Positions 56,232 to 64,000 of a DNA stretch of 64,000 nucleotides are shown piece by piece. The first letter of the stretch is position 1; each line of letters starts with the position of its first letter. Below the pieces are notes generated by a model that was not told where the DNA came from, did no database searches, and saw only the letters and a program-made list of their open reading frames with translations. The position numbers and the translations under genes were made by a program. This DNA comes from Halobacillus salinus. Its GTDB lineage: Bacteria > Bacillota > Bacilli > Bacillales > Halobacillaceae. Where the stretch lies: assembly GCF_004684905.1 (NCBI RefSeq), contig NZ_SRJC01000001.1, forward strand, positions 62,001-126,000. The letters are read 5' to 3'.

Positions 56232-56792
56232 ATGGGAGATTCCCGTTATACAGGGGTACTGCTATACCCGAGATTCAGTGAATACGAACTTTCCGTACTG
56301 TTATCCGTTCTGAAGCAAGGCGGAAAACGGACCATTTTTCTCGGACTGGACGACCAACCGATCCGAGGGGAAGCAGGCCTTCCGTCCAAACCGGAAGCCA
56401 CCATCCATGACTTCGATATCAACCTGCTCGACAGCATCGTCCTCCCAGGCGTCGATGATTTCGAACATCTAGTCGGCCATCAGGAATTGGCGGAGTACCT
56501 ACATAAAGTAGACGATCAGAAGCGGGTTATCGCTGCCATTTCCAGTGCTCCTTACCTGCTGTCTATGGGCGATGTGCTGGCGGGCAAGACATATACAACG
56601 GGACTCACGACGCAGCAGAGAACGTTCCTGGGTACTTTTGAAGAGGAGAACTACGTAGACGCCCCTGTTGTGGTGGACGATTACCTCGTGACAGCGAGAG
56701 GGTCTGCCTTCATAGAGTTCGCGTTCCGTGTCGGGGATTTGCTGGGTCTTGAATATGATAAGACATGGTTTTATCCAGATTGCCGGATATGA
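56232..56792 (+). CDS. DJ-1/PfpI-superfamily protein lacking the usual Cys
   Basis: A 186-residue class-I glutamine-amidotransferase-like protein. The acidic SEYEL near residue 17 is kept. At the nucleophile elbow, where DJ-1/PfpI has AICAGP, this protein reads AAISSAPYLL, so the catalytic Cys is Ser104. It may be a non-enzymatic sensor or use Ser. AGGGGAGGTGC precedes the ATG. Confidence 0.75.
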   Translation: MGDSRYTGVLLYPRFSEYELSVLLSVLKQGGKRTIFLGLDDQPIRGEAGLPSKPEATIHDFDINLLDSIVLPGVDDFEHLVGHQELAEYLHKVDDQKRVIAAISSAPYLLSMGDVLAGKTYTTGLTTQQRTFLGTFEEENYVDAPVVVDDYLVTARGSAFIEFAFRVGDLLGLEYDKTWFYPDCRI

Positions 56793-56918
56793 ATGCAAAT
56801 CGACTGGAAAAGTTGCCAGAAGGTTCTCGGTCGAATCTCCCCGATTCCTGTAGCTTTTCATCCTGCTTCTGCTTTAAAATGAGTCACAGGGAACAAATAG
56901 GAAGCGGGTGAGAATGCC

Positions 56919-58157
56919 ATGGAAATGAAACACGATAGCCAAGATCCTTTTCAAGGGACGTTCCGGTCCTTGGAGGAAGTGGCGGATCGGATACGGGAGC
57001 GGTTGCACTGCCCCGTCACCATAGAAGATGCGAACCATCGCATTCTGGCGTACAGTACGCATGATGAGGATGTGGATCCTGCGAGGATTGCGACCATCAT
57101 GCGCAGGAAAGTGCCTGAGAACGTGATCAAGACCCTCTGGAAGAACGGAGTGATCCCGAAGTTGTTCGAAAGCGAGGAGCCCGTCGTGATTCCCGCAATC
57201 GAATCCGTCGGTCTCGGGAGGCGCGTGGCGGTTTCTGTACGGAAGAACAATGAGATCCTAGGATTCATTTGGGCTCAGCTGAACGGAGAAGTGTCAGAAG
57301 AGGAACTGGAATTGTTCAAGAAAGCCGCCAAAGTCGTGAAGAATCAGATGCTGCAAATGCAGATCAAGCAGCGGAAATCGGAAGAGGACCATCGCGAATT
57401 CTTCTGGCAGCTGCTCACGAACCACTTGAAAGACGCCGATGCCATAAAAGCTCAATCGGAGAAATACCACATCCGTTTGGACGGGCAGCTCGCTGTGGTC
57501 GTCTTCGGATTCGATGAGGAAATCCACCAGTCCTTGGAGCGGCATATCCATTACTATATCGAAGCATCTCGCCAAATCGGAATCGTCTGCAGTGCGATCG
57601 ACGGCAATCAGCTGATCTTGCTCGTCAGACCCCATCCGACCGATGCGCCTGGTAAAGAAGTGAGCGACTTCGTCCAGACCTTCATGGAAAAAATCAGTGA
57701 GCGCGTCAACGTAGAAGCGCTGCAAGGGGCGGCAGGGAAGCTGTATCATAGCCCTCTCCATATTCATGCTAGCTATAAAGAAGCCTTGCACACCTTATCG
57801 GTGAAAGAACGTTTTGCAGAAGAAGTGAGCGATATCAACAGTTATCAAGATCTCGGCATCTTCCAGTTCATTGATTACCTCTATGAAAAGCGGGTGCGCG
57901 ATCATTATACGAACCAATACATTGAAACGCTGAGAGCCTATGACAAGAAACACCGCTCCGATCTGTTGAGGACGATAAGCGTTTACCTGCGCTCGGACAG
58001 TAATGTGAACGAAGCATCGAAAGCGTTGCACGTCCATGCGAACACATTGAATTACCGGTTGAAACGGATCGCCGATCTTACGGGATTCAACTTCAAAGAC
58101 CCCAATCAGAAGGTGACCTTGTACATCGATTTGATGATGGAGCGACTGAAAAGGTGA
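56919..58157 (+). CDS. adeR: PucR/CdaR-family activator of alanine dehydrogenase
   Basis: A 412-residue regulator. The N-terminal half is GAF-like (SLEEVADRIRERLHCPVTIEDA), the middle is GGDEF-like as in CdaR proteins, and the C-terminal PucR helix-turn-helix (SKALHVHANTLNYRLKRIADLTG) lies near 375. AdeR of B. subtilis activates ald in response to alanine; the same order and strand here, with ald 120 bases downstream, support orthology. Confidence 0.85.
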   Translation: MEMKHDSQDPFQGTFRSLEEVADRIRERLHCPVTIEDANHRILAYSTHDEDVDPARIATIMRRKVPENVIKTLWKNGVIPKLFESEEPVVIPAIESVGLGRRVAVSVRKNNEILGFIWAQLNGEVSEEELELFKKAAKVVKNQMLQMQIKQRKSEEDHREFFWQLLTNHLKDADAIKAQSEKYHIRLDGQLAVVVFGFDEEIHQSLERHIHYYIEASRQIGIVCSAIDGNQLILLVRPHPTDAPGKEVSDFVQTFMEKISERVNVEALQGAAGKLYHSPLHIHASYKEALHTLSVKERFAEEVSDINSYQDLGIFQFIDYLYEKRVRDHYTNQYIETLRAYDKKHRSDLLRTISVYLRSDSNVNEASKALHVHANTLNYRLKRIADLTGFNFKDPNQKVTLYIDLMMERLKR

Positions 58158-58229
58158 CGTTGTTCGAATACACAAACCGAGGTCTGGACTTTCTCATTTT
58201 TCAACAATGCAATCCCTCCACTGCCCGAC

Positions 58230-58235
58230 TATAAT
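58230..58235 (+). promoter_or_regulatory. Probable -10 of the ald promoter
   Basis: A perfect TATAAT lies 42 bases before the ald start, but the -35 position (TGCAAT region, 17 bases up) is poor. That pattern fits a promoter needing an activator such as AdeR (inference). Confidence 0.5.
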
Positions 58236-58276
58236 CGGAGATACAAAATGATTATTACGAAAAGGGGTTGAAGGTA

Positions 58277-59404
58277 TTGTTCATCGGAATTCCGAAAGAA
58301 ATCAAAAACAATGAGAATCGTGTCGCTATCACACCAGCAGGGGTACTGAACTTGGTCGAATCCGGCCATCGTGTATTCGTCGAAACGACAGCGGGTGTCG
58401 GTAGTGGTTTCGAAGATGTGGACTATCAGGAAGCGGGGGCGACGATTGTCCCGACGGCAGCCGAAGCATGGGATAAAGAAATGGTCATGAAGGTCAAAGA
58501 ACCCCTTCCATCAGAATACGGATACTTCCGTGAAGGACTCATCTTATTCACATACCTTCACCTCGCCGCAGAACCGGAACTAGCGCAAGCACTCGTCGAA
58601 AAAGGCGTCATTTCGCTTGCCTACGAAACCGTCGAAGCGGATCGTACGTTGCCGCTTCTGACACCGATGAGTGAAGTGGCTGGCCGCATGTCTTCCCAGA
58701 TCGGTGCGCAGTTCCTAGAGAAATCCAAAGGCGGCCTCGGTATTCTGCTCGGCGGCGTACCAGGCGTGAAACGAGGCAAAGTGACGATCATCGGCGGCGG
58801 TATCGTCGGAACGAACGCTGCCAAAATCGCCATGGGACTCGGTGCTGACGTGACGATCATCGACCTGAGCCCTGCGCGTCTACGCCAATTGGACGACATC
58901 TTCGGGACAGAGATCAACACGCTGATGTCCAATCCGTTGAACATCGCCCAAGCGGTGAAAGAATCCGACCTTGTCATCGGCGCTGTACTGATTCCAGGAG
59001 CGAAAGCACCGAAACTCGTCACAGAGGACATGGTGAAAACGATGAAACCGGGTTCTGTCCTTGTCGACGTAGCCATCGACCAAGGCGGAATCATCGAAAC
59101 CGTCGACCGCATCACGACGCACGACAACCCTACTTATGTGAAGCATGACGTGGTGCACTATGCTGTAGCCAACATGCCTGGTGCCGTGCCGCGAACATCG
59201 ACGATCGCTCTGACAAACGTCACAATCCCTTACGCGCTTCAAATCGCCAACAAAGGCGTATCTAAAGCGATGGAAGACAACCCGGCGCTCAAGAAAGGTT
59301 TGAACACGGCAAACGGCATGGTCACATATGAAGCTGTAGCGAGAGATCTTGGCTATGAGTATGTATCTGCTGATGATGCTTTGCGTGTAGCTCTTACAAA
59401 ATAA
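58277..59404 (+). CDS. ald: Alanine dehydrogenase
   Basis: A 375-residue NAD-dependent enzyme interconverting L-alanine with pyruvate and ammonia. It starts [18 protein letters not shown] like B. subtilis Ald. The NAD-binding [20 protein letters not shown] lies near residue 172, and the C terminus has [18 protein letters not shown] 58277 sits 9 bases after GGGG and matches the family N terminus; TTG 58268 directly abuts the ribosome site. It supplies pyruvate during growth on alanine and during sporulation. Confidence 0.95.
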   Translation: MFIGIPKEIKNNENRVAITPAGVLNLVESGHRVFVETTAGVGSGFEDVDYQEAGATIVPTAAEAWDKEMVMKVKEPLPSEYGYFREGLILFTYLHLAAEPELAQALVEKGVISLAYETVEADRTLPLLTPMSEVAGRMSSQIGAQFLEKSKGGLGILLGGVPGVKRGKVTIIGGGIVGTNAAKIAMGLGADVTIIDLSPARLRQLDDIFGTEINTLMSNPLNIAQAVKESDLVIGAVLIPGAKAPKLVTEDMVKTMKPGSVLVDVAIDQGGIIETVDRITTHDNPTYVKHDVVHYAVANMPGAVPRTSTIALTNVTIPYALQIANKGVSKAMEDNPALKKGLNTANGMVTYEAVARDLGYEYVSADDALRVALTK

Positions 59405-59424
59405 TAGATAGCGAATATGTTTTA

Positions 59425-59457
59425 AAAAATCCGCACTGGAGTCAGTGCGGATTTTCT
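59425..59457 (+). terminator. Rho-independent terminator after ald
   Basis: AAATCCGCACTG pairs perfectly with CAGTGCGGATTT around a 4-base loop, then TCTTAT. Confidence 0.85.
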
Positions 59458-59676
59458 TATGGTTAAGGAATCTCTGGTTATTCCCCAATTACTAAACTGA
59501 GGATAATAACATGCCTTATGCTGAGATACCTCGAAACTTAGTCTTCATTTTTAGGGCAGGATTGTGGAAGACTTGATTTCGAGATAAAGTTGCCTTACTT
59601 ATAAATGGAATAGTGATAAAATATATAATAAATAGTCTAAATAAGCTTGAAATTCCTTTATTATGGAGGGTGAATT

Positions 59677-60351
59677 ATGGAAAAGGTTGAAGAAATGGAG
59701 CGAGCATGGAAAATAAAGTACCCTAAGCGTAATATATGTATTATGCGTGATCACAACTGGGCATTTTCAGCATGGGAGATTAGCAGAATCACCCATGAAA
59801 TAGACATGGGTGCTAAGGTGTTGCATGTTGATTTTCACGATGATTATTGTGATCCCAATGAGAAAATAGAGGATATAAAAACAAAAGAAGAAGCACTTAA
59901 AGTCGGTGAGGAATTAGAGATTTTTGAATTTATTAAAGCAGGTAAAGAAACTGGAACTATCAAAGATGTGTACATGATAGGTGATTATAAAATGCCACCA
60001 GGTGATGTTATTCATTCTTATACATACAATCAGTTTGAAAACGAACACCGTAAGAACTTTTTTCAGGCTGAAGATCAAAGCTATATTCTTGATTTGGATT
60101 TAGATTTTTTTAACCTACATGCGTATCATAATATAGAGAAAAATTTTGATAATAATCCTTTTCGATATAGCTCTGAATATATACGAAAACAATTAGAAGC
60201 TTTTAAACAATATGATGATGAAGGTATCTGGGATTTAATAACTGTCTGTATATCTCCAGAGCACTGTGGAGGTTTTGAGACTGCCCAAGAAATCCTAGAT
60301 ATTTTCATTGATTTTTTCAATCTTAAAGACGAGGATTATATTTACTGGTAA
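59677..60351 (+). CDS. UPF0489-family arginase-like protein
   Basis: A 224-residue protein. LHVDFHDDYCDP near residue 49 and ILDLDLDFFNLHAY near 128 give the DxHxD and DxD metal-binding pattern of arginase folds as seen in UPF0489. The catalytic role here is unproven. GGAGGGTGAATT precedes ATG. It marks the start of an AT-rich block of small genes. Confidence 0.72.
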   Translation: MEKVEEMERAWKIKYPKRNICIMRDHNWAFSAWEISRITHEIDMGAKVLHVDFHDDYCDPNEKIEDIKTKEEALKVGEELEIFEFIKAGKETGTIKDVYMIGDYKMPPGDVIHSYTYNQFENEHRKNFFQAEDQSYILDLDLDFFNLHAYHNIEKNFDNNPFRYSSEYIRKQLEAFKQYDDEGIWDLITVCISPEHCGGFETAQEILDIFIDFFNLKDEDYIYW

Positions 60352-60509
60352 TATATGTTTAAGGATTCACTCACAAAAAGGAAGTTTTGATTGTGATCTT
60401 CCTAATATCAAGTCTTATACAAATGGGGGCGATAGCTGCACGTCAGGATTAGTAATTGTTTATTATACTGATAAATAGGATGAATTTATATGAAAGACAG
60501 GTGAATACT

Positions 60510-60743
60510 ATGGGAAAAAAACTTACTCCTAAATTAAAATCATACAAAGATGAATTTGAATTTCTTCATAAAAAGATTGGTGAATTAGAATGGGATCTTG
60601 CTACAATTTATTATGGACGGAAAGCTGTCCTTCGTTCGGAATATGAGTCATTAGAAGATCGGATTCAAAATTATAAAGATAATATTGAAATGTTAGTAGA
60701 GAAGATCAGAGATGAAGTAGCCGAAGCTAATAAATCCAAATAG
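60510..60743 (+). CDS. Small coiled-coil protein
   Basis: A 77-residue charged helical protein (ATG 60510). It has a short basic start (MGKKLTPKLKSYKDEFEFL), then two amphipathic helices. No family recognised; an upstream ATG at 60456 lacks a ribosome site. Confidence 0.5.
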   Translation: MGKKLTPKLKSYKDEFEFLHKKIGELEWDLATIYYGRKAVLRSEYESLEDRIQNYKDNIEMLVEKIRDEVAEANKSK

Positions 60744-60842
60744 CTTGAAAAATTCCAATTAGTAGTGTAACTATTGTGTATAATTCTTATAAAATGATTT
60801 TGTGTCTAATTCACTTTAAAAGCAAGTTTGTGAAACATTATT

Positions 60843-60945
60843 CTTAAACTAAAGGATGCGTTAGTTTAAGTTTTATTTTAATGTATCTTGAATTCAAGTT
60901 TTTCATAAAAGGGGGCATATCTTATAAAAGGTATGTCCTCTTTTC
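60843..60945. repeat. Dispersed GGGGGC repeat, copy 1
   Basis: A perfect 10-bp inverted repeat (CTTAAACTAA / TTAGTTTAAG, 8-base loop) is followed by about 40 AT-rich bases and a GGGGGCATATC / GGTATGTCCTC hairpin. The 85 bases from GATGCGTTAG onward align with 62874-62950. No gene lies in 60744-61036. Confidence 0.6.
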
Positions 60946-61036
60946 TGATAATTATATATTGAGGTATTACTTCTTTTTTGAAATAATTGGTATTATTATG
61001 TTGCATTTTATTGGATAAGTTTAGGCGGGGTTTCTT

Positions 61037-61195
61037 GTGAACTCTTTAATGTATGGATCTCAAATAAGTTTAGTTTTCTTTATTTTACTATTTCTTTTTA
61101 TTATCGGAGGGATCTCATACCTAGCTTTCAGAAAGAGAAAAATAAAATTCATCTTGCTTTCTAGATTTAGAGAAGTGGGGCAATTGCTTAATTAG
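61037..61195 (+). CDS. Tiny membrane protein, 52 residues
   Basis: GTG 61037 after AGGCGGGG. One strongly hydrophobic helix (ISLVFFILLFLFIIGGISYL) and a basic tail (FRKRKIKF). No family recognised. Confidence 0.45.
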   Translation: MNSLMYGSQISLVFFILLFLFIIGGISYLAFRKRKIKFILLSRFREVGQLLN

Positions 61196-61263
61196 AGTGC
61201 TTGCTCTATTTATGGATAATACTTATGCGATAATTGGGAGTGCATATTACAAGGAATGATAAA

Positions 61264-61593
61264 ATGAAAACTCTTTGGCGGCTATTGGTTAATAGTAAAT
61301 TGAATAAAATGTTTTCAGAAGATGATCTAACCCAAGCAGAAAAGGACTACATAAACTCCATTCCATCCCAAAATTCTCTGGGAATTATTACTTTGTTATT
61401 AGGTGGGGCAGGGTTTATGTTCGGTAATAACCACCTATGGATTGCGATAATATCAGTAACTTTTGGGACCATATCTTTAAGAACATTTGACAAAAAAGAG
61501 CATGATAACCCTTGGCCATTTTATATTGGAATTTTACTGGGTTTAATAGGTATTGTGCTCAATCTAACAAAATACTCTCATATGGCAGTTTGA
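61264..61593 (+). CDS. Membrane protein of unknown function
   Basis: A 109-residue protein (ATG 61264 behind AAGGA). A polar N-terminal 35 residues (FSEDDLTQAEKDYINSIPSQ) is followed by two or three helices (ITLLLGGAGFMFG, LWIAIISVTFGTISL, FYIGILLGLIGIVLNL). No family recognised. Bases 61594-61773 after it show no gene. Confidence 0.55.
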   Translation: MKTLWRLLVNSKLNKMFSEDDLTQAEKDYINSIPSQNSLGIITLLLGGAGFMFGNNHLWIAIISVTFGTISLRTFDKKEHDNPWPFYIGILLGLIGIVLNLTKYSHMAV

Positions 61594-61773
61594 AGTAAGA
61601 CTTCCCGTAGTGGCGACGGAATCAACCTTGCAGATTTAGTTGGTTGCTTAGGCTGGTGTACGGCTCAGTTCCTAGATAGTTTTGTTGTGTTTTATTGAAA
61701 CTTCTAATAAACAGAAACGTTTAGATATTTAAATGAGTACTGTTTAGTAGTTTTATTATTAGGAGGATAAAGA

Positions 61774-61938
61774 ATGAAGCAATTTGTGTATAGAGTAGAA
61801 GATATTAAAGTACAGTTAAAAGCAAACAACGAATTTAGTGAAATGATGGAAGAAAAGTTGAATTCCCTAGGGGAGGATGGTTGGGAACTAGCTGGAGTCA
61901 ATGGAACAGTTTTTTATTTTAAGAAAGAAGAAATTTGA
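61774..61938 (+). CDS. DUF4177-like small protein
   Basis: A 54-residue protein with KQFVYRVEDIKVQ at the start and LNSLGEDGWELAGVNG near residue 29, the signature of DUF4177. AGGAGG lies 8 bases before ATG 61774. Function unknown. Confidence 0.7.
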   Translation: MKQFVYRVEDIKVQLKANNEFSEMMEEKLNSLGEDGWELAGVNGTVFYFKKEEI

Positions 61939-62079
61939 GTTTATAAACATTTGGGGGCAATTCTCCAACTAATGTATTGCTCTCATTTTAATGGTAGTGG
62001 TAATTAAACGGAACCATGGCTGTGCTATAACGTACACTAGGTTAGTCTGAAAAGATATTATTGAATTATGGAGGATTAC

Positions 62080-62199
62080 ATGGATTTCTTTGTGGAATAT
62101 ATACTAGCTTTCCTTGTTATTTTTGCTATTTTGGGGCTGTCGGTACTAATGATGTATTACGGCTTTAAAAAGATATATAAAGAATGGAAGAAGAATTGA
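62080..62199 (+). CDS. Tiny membrane protein, 39 residues
   Basis: ATG 62080 after GGAGG. A single helix (ILAFLVIFAILGLSVLMMYY) and a basic tail (KKIYKEWKKN), like small Firmicute membrane peptides. Confidence 0.5.
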   Translation: MDFFVEYILAFLVIFAILGLSVLMMYYGFKKIYKEWKKN

Positions 62200-62327
62200 A
62201 TATCTAATTTCTACCAGCGCTGATCCTATATATAAGTTCCATGTTTTCAACTTAAGGGGGCAATGGCTACATAGTAGATATCAACTTATTGTGCTAACGG
62301 ACAGTTATCTTTAAGAAGAAAGAGTGT

Positions 62328-62843
62328 ATGTGTTTGAAGAAATTTATTTATCTTATCATCAGCCTTGTCCTAATATTTCTAATTGTAGGATGCAACAAAG
62401 ATTCAGCAACAGAGTGGTACGATTCAAAAGAAGCAGCCATTGAATCGGGACTTAAACACGAAGGGACAGAAAGTGAATCCTTTTTATCAATCGAAGAATT
62501 TGAAAATGAGACTTTTGTGGTTTACGAGTATATGGGTGGTTTAGGTGTAGCAAACGTAGTTGAAAGTGAAAAAGGTTATGGTTGGAAAAGAAGCCTACCT
62601 TATACTGATTTTGAGGTTGGAGGAGAACTAGCTTATTCTACATCTGGTTTTGATATTGAAACGGAAACAGGATTAGATGTCTCAGTTTTAGTTGGGAAAA
62701 CTTTTGATTCTTCGATTCAAGATATGAAGCTTTTTGGGGATGGAACTGAGAGAAAACTAAAGGTACACGGCGATACTGGATTCTTTTACGCTTTTCATAA
62801 AATGCCTACTGATGCAGTCGATGTTTCTCCAATAGTAAATTAG
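62328..62843 (+). CDS. Putative lipoprotein
   Basis: A 171-residue protein with a signal peptide and lipobox (FLIVGC, Cys22). The mature part is acidic with aromatic strands (FENETFVVYEYMGGLGVANVV). No domain recognised. It lies in the AT-rich small-gene block. Confidence 0.6.
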   Translation: MCLKKFIYLIISLVLIFLIVGCNKDSATEWYDSKEAAIESGLKHEGTESESFLSIEEFENETFVVYEYMGGLGVANVVESEKGYGWKRSLPYTDFEVGGELAYSTSGFDIETETGLDVSVLVGKTFDSSIQDMKLFGDGTERKLKVHGDTGFFYAFHKMPTDAVDVSPIVN

Positions 62844-62864
62844 AAAACATATAACCTCAATGCT

Positions 62865-62951
62865 TGTTGAAGGAACGGGTGCGTTAGTTTAGGATCTGGT
62901 CCAAATATCTCGAACTCAAGTCTTAAACAAACGGGGGCTTACTTGTTTAAG
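62865..62951. repeat. Dispersed GGGGGC repeat, copy 2
   Basis: GGGTGCGTTAGTTTA, then about 50 bases, then CTCAAGTCTTAAACAAACGG and GGGC. It ends with an exact inverted repeat CTTAAACAA / TTGTTTAAG (62922-62951) around the G-run. Shorter relatives occur near 60426 (TCAAGTCTTATACAAATGGG), 61952, 62258 and 61176. Confidence 0.6.
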
Positions 62952-63074
62952 AAATAATCGAAGCAATAGGAGGGTATTTTTATGACTCATTTAGGTGATA
63001 TAAGTACCTTAAAACACTTTTAACGTGGTTTCACAATACATATCTTACGATAGGGTGAAAATGAGAGGGATCAA

Positions 63075-63308
63075 ATGAAAGAATTTACTAGAAAATTATT
63101 TGGCGAAAAATATGAAAGTACATTAGCAAGAATTTGTTATGATTTTTCCATTTTAATTTGGATAGTATCTAATGTAATGTTATTTGTTCAATTACTGCTA
63201 TATAGAGATATTGGTATGTTTTTAATTGGTATAGTTACTTCTCTTATGTTCGTTGTTTTATTTAGATTTGTATATCGTATTAATGCAAAGCTACTTGGCT
63301 GGAAGTAA
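63075..63308 (+). CDS. Small membrane protein, 77 residues
   Basis: Two helices (about residues 23-44 and 48-66) between basic ends (MKEFTRKLFGEKY and YRINAKLLGWK). GAGAGGGATCAA precedes ATG. No family recognised. Confidence 0.55.
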   Translation: MKEFTRKLFGEKYESTLARICYDFSILIWIVSNVMLFVQLLLYRDIGMFLIGIVTSLMFVVLFRFVYRINAKLLGWK

Positions 63309-63587
63309 TGGTTTAATAGGAACTGTTTCCTCAACTAGTTAGTAGAAATTTTTTAAGACATATGAAAACATTACGAAGTTGAATATTATAAAAACGGGTG
63401 CGAGTACTCAATAGAATTATCTCGCCCTTTCTTTACTTATTTAATATTGTGCAAGGCTTGTGATCTAGATTAATACTCTTAATATAAGAGTAAGATGAGC
63501 ATTAATAACCCTAAAAATAGGGTGTTTTTTCTTTGGTTAACTATTTAGTGTGAAATAAAGTTTAGATGATAAAAGGGGGGGACTAAG

Positions 63588-64000
63588 ATGACTTCCCGTC
63601 ACTTCGTAGGGGCAAATATAGAACTGCCTATCGGTACTTTTGGTAGGAATCCAACATATAAGCGACTTTCCGAATTGAATTTAAATGGAACTAGTTTAGA
63701 TAAATATTTGAAGAATGAAGAAGCATCTAAGTTCGTTGAGGTCTATGAAACAGAAGAAGATGCAAGCGGGATTGATGTTTTTAATATAGTTTCTGGATAT
63801 GAATTAATAAGGACACAATTCACCACACCTTATGTATATGAAGTGCAAGGAGCCTTAGAGGCAAACAACACATTAGCTCAACGTAAATCGATCAAATCCC
63901 TCTTTAGTTATATTGATGAACATTTATTAAAAGGGGATTTCATTGAGGTATATTCTTGCAGGCATGGACATGAAGGTAAAGAGAAAGATGACAGTATGGG
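63588..64000 (+). CDS. Hypothetical protein, 3' end outside window
   Basis: An open frame of 137 codons running off the right edge, from ATG 63588 behind GGGGGG. It starts MTSRHFVGANIELPIGTFGR, continues with mixed alpha/beta character and no signal peptide, and contains one CRHGHEGKE segment near the visible end. Family not recognised. Confidence 0.55.
   Translation, partial: MTSRHFVGANIELPIGTFGRNPTYKRLSELNLNGTSLDKYLKNEEASKFVEVYETEEDASGIDVFNIVSGYELIRTQFTTPYVYEVQGALEANNTLAQRKSIKSLFSYIDEHLLKGDFIEVYSCRHGHEGKEKDDSM

Noticed and set aside
60420-63430. CRISPR array reading of the GGGGGC repeats
   Set aside because: Copies are imperfect and irregularly spaced, with genes between them; no cas gene is near.

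Overview
The window looks like a chromosomal segment of a moderately G+C Gram-positive spore former of the Bacillaceae type; genus cannot be fixed from the sequence. Pointers are strong AGGAGG-type ribosome binding sites, an AdeR/alanine dehydrogenase pair, a Ddl ligase, a Spo0E-like gene, a PadR plus FtsW/RodA/SpoVE pair, an SLH-tailed amidase and several lipoproteins.

The left two thirds (about 1-44.7 kb) is a dense defence island. From the left: a minus-strand three-gene McrBC-like module (coiled-coil protein, McrB-type AAA+ ATPase, DUF2357 nuclease cut by the window edge); an inverted-repeat element; a lone PD-(D/E)XK nuclease; a short ordinary patch (Cys-rich small protein, FxLYD-like lipoprotein, DUF4064 membrane protein); a four-gene operon with a DndD-like ATPase and a 1408-residue protein that joins DUF4145-like, RNA polymerase alpha-CTD-like and sigma-region-4-like modules (the best candidate for an undescribed system); a complete type I Zorya set (zorABCD); a WYL regulator; a decayed XRE regulator; a large cytosine-methylation restriction system (PLD-type NgoFVII-like nuclease, a tandem-fused C5 methyltransferase, two more C5 methyltransferases, Z1 helicase, MORC/HSP90-like ATPase, two accessory proteins, DUF4420 nuclease, Vsr); wrecks of an HNH/sulfur-binding-type restriction enzyme and of another gene; and a second McrB-McrC pair with a different N-terminal sensor.

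From about 45 kb the genes are mostly ordinary chromosomal ones: PH-domain and small membrane proteins, isochorismatase-type hydrolase, sporulation-type amidase, AraC regulator, D-Ala-D-Ala ligase, small enzymes, C45 acyltransferase, PadR/FtsW, Nudix, NIPSNAP, PfpI-like protein, AdeR and alanine dehydrogenase.

The right end (59.6-64 kb) is AT-rich and carries short, poorly known genes (UPF0489, DUF4177, tiny membrane proteins, a lipoprotein) separated by a dispersed GGGGGC-bearing repeat. Strong base-composition steps between blocks, relic genes between systems and separate terminators all fit an island assembled by repeated insertion.
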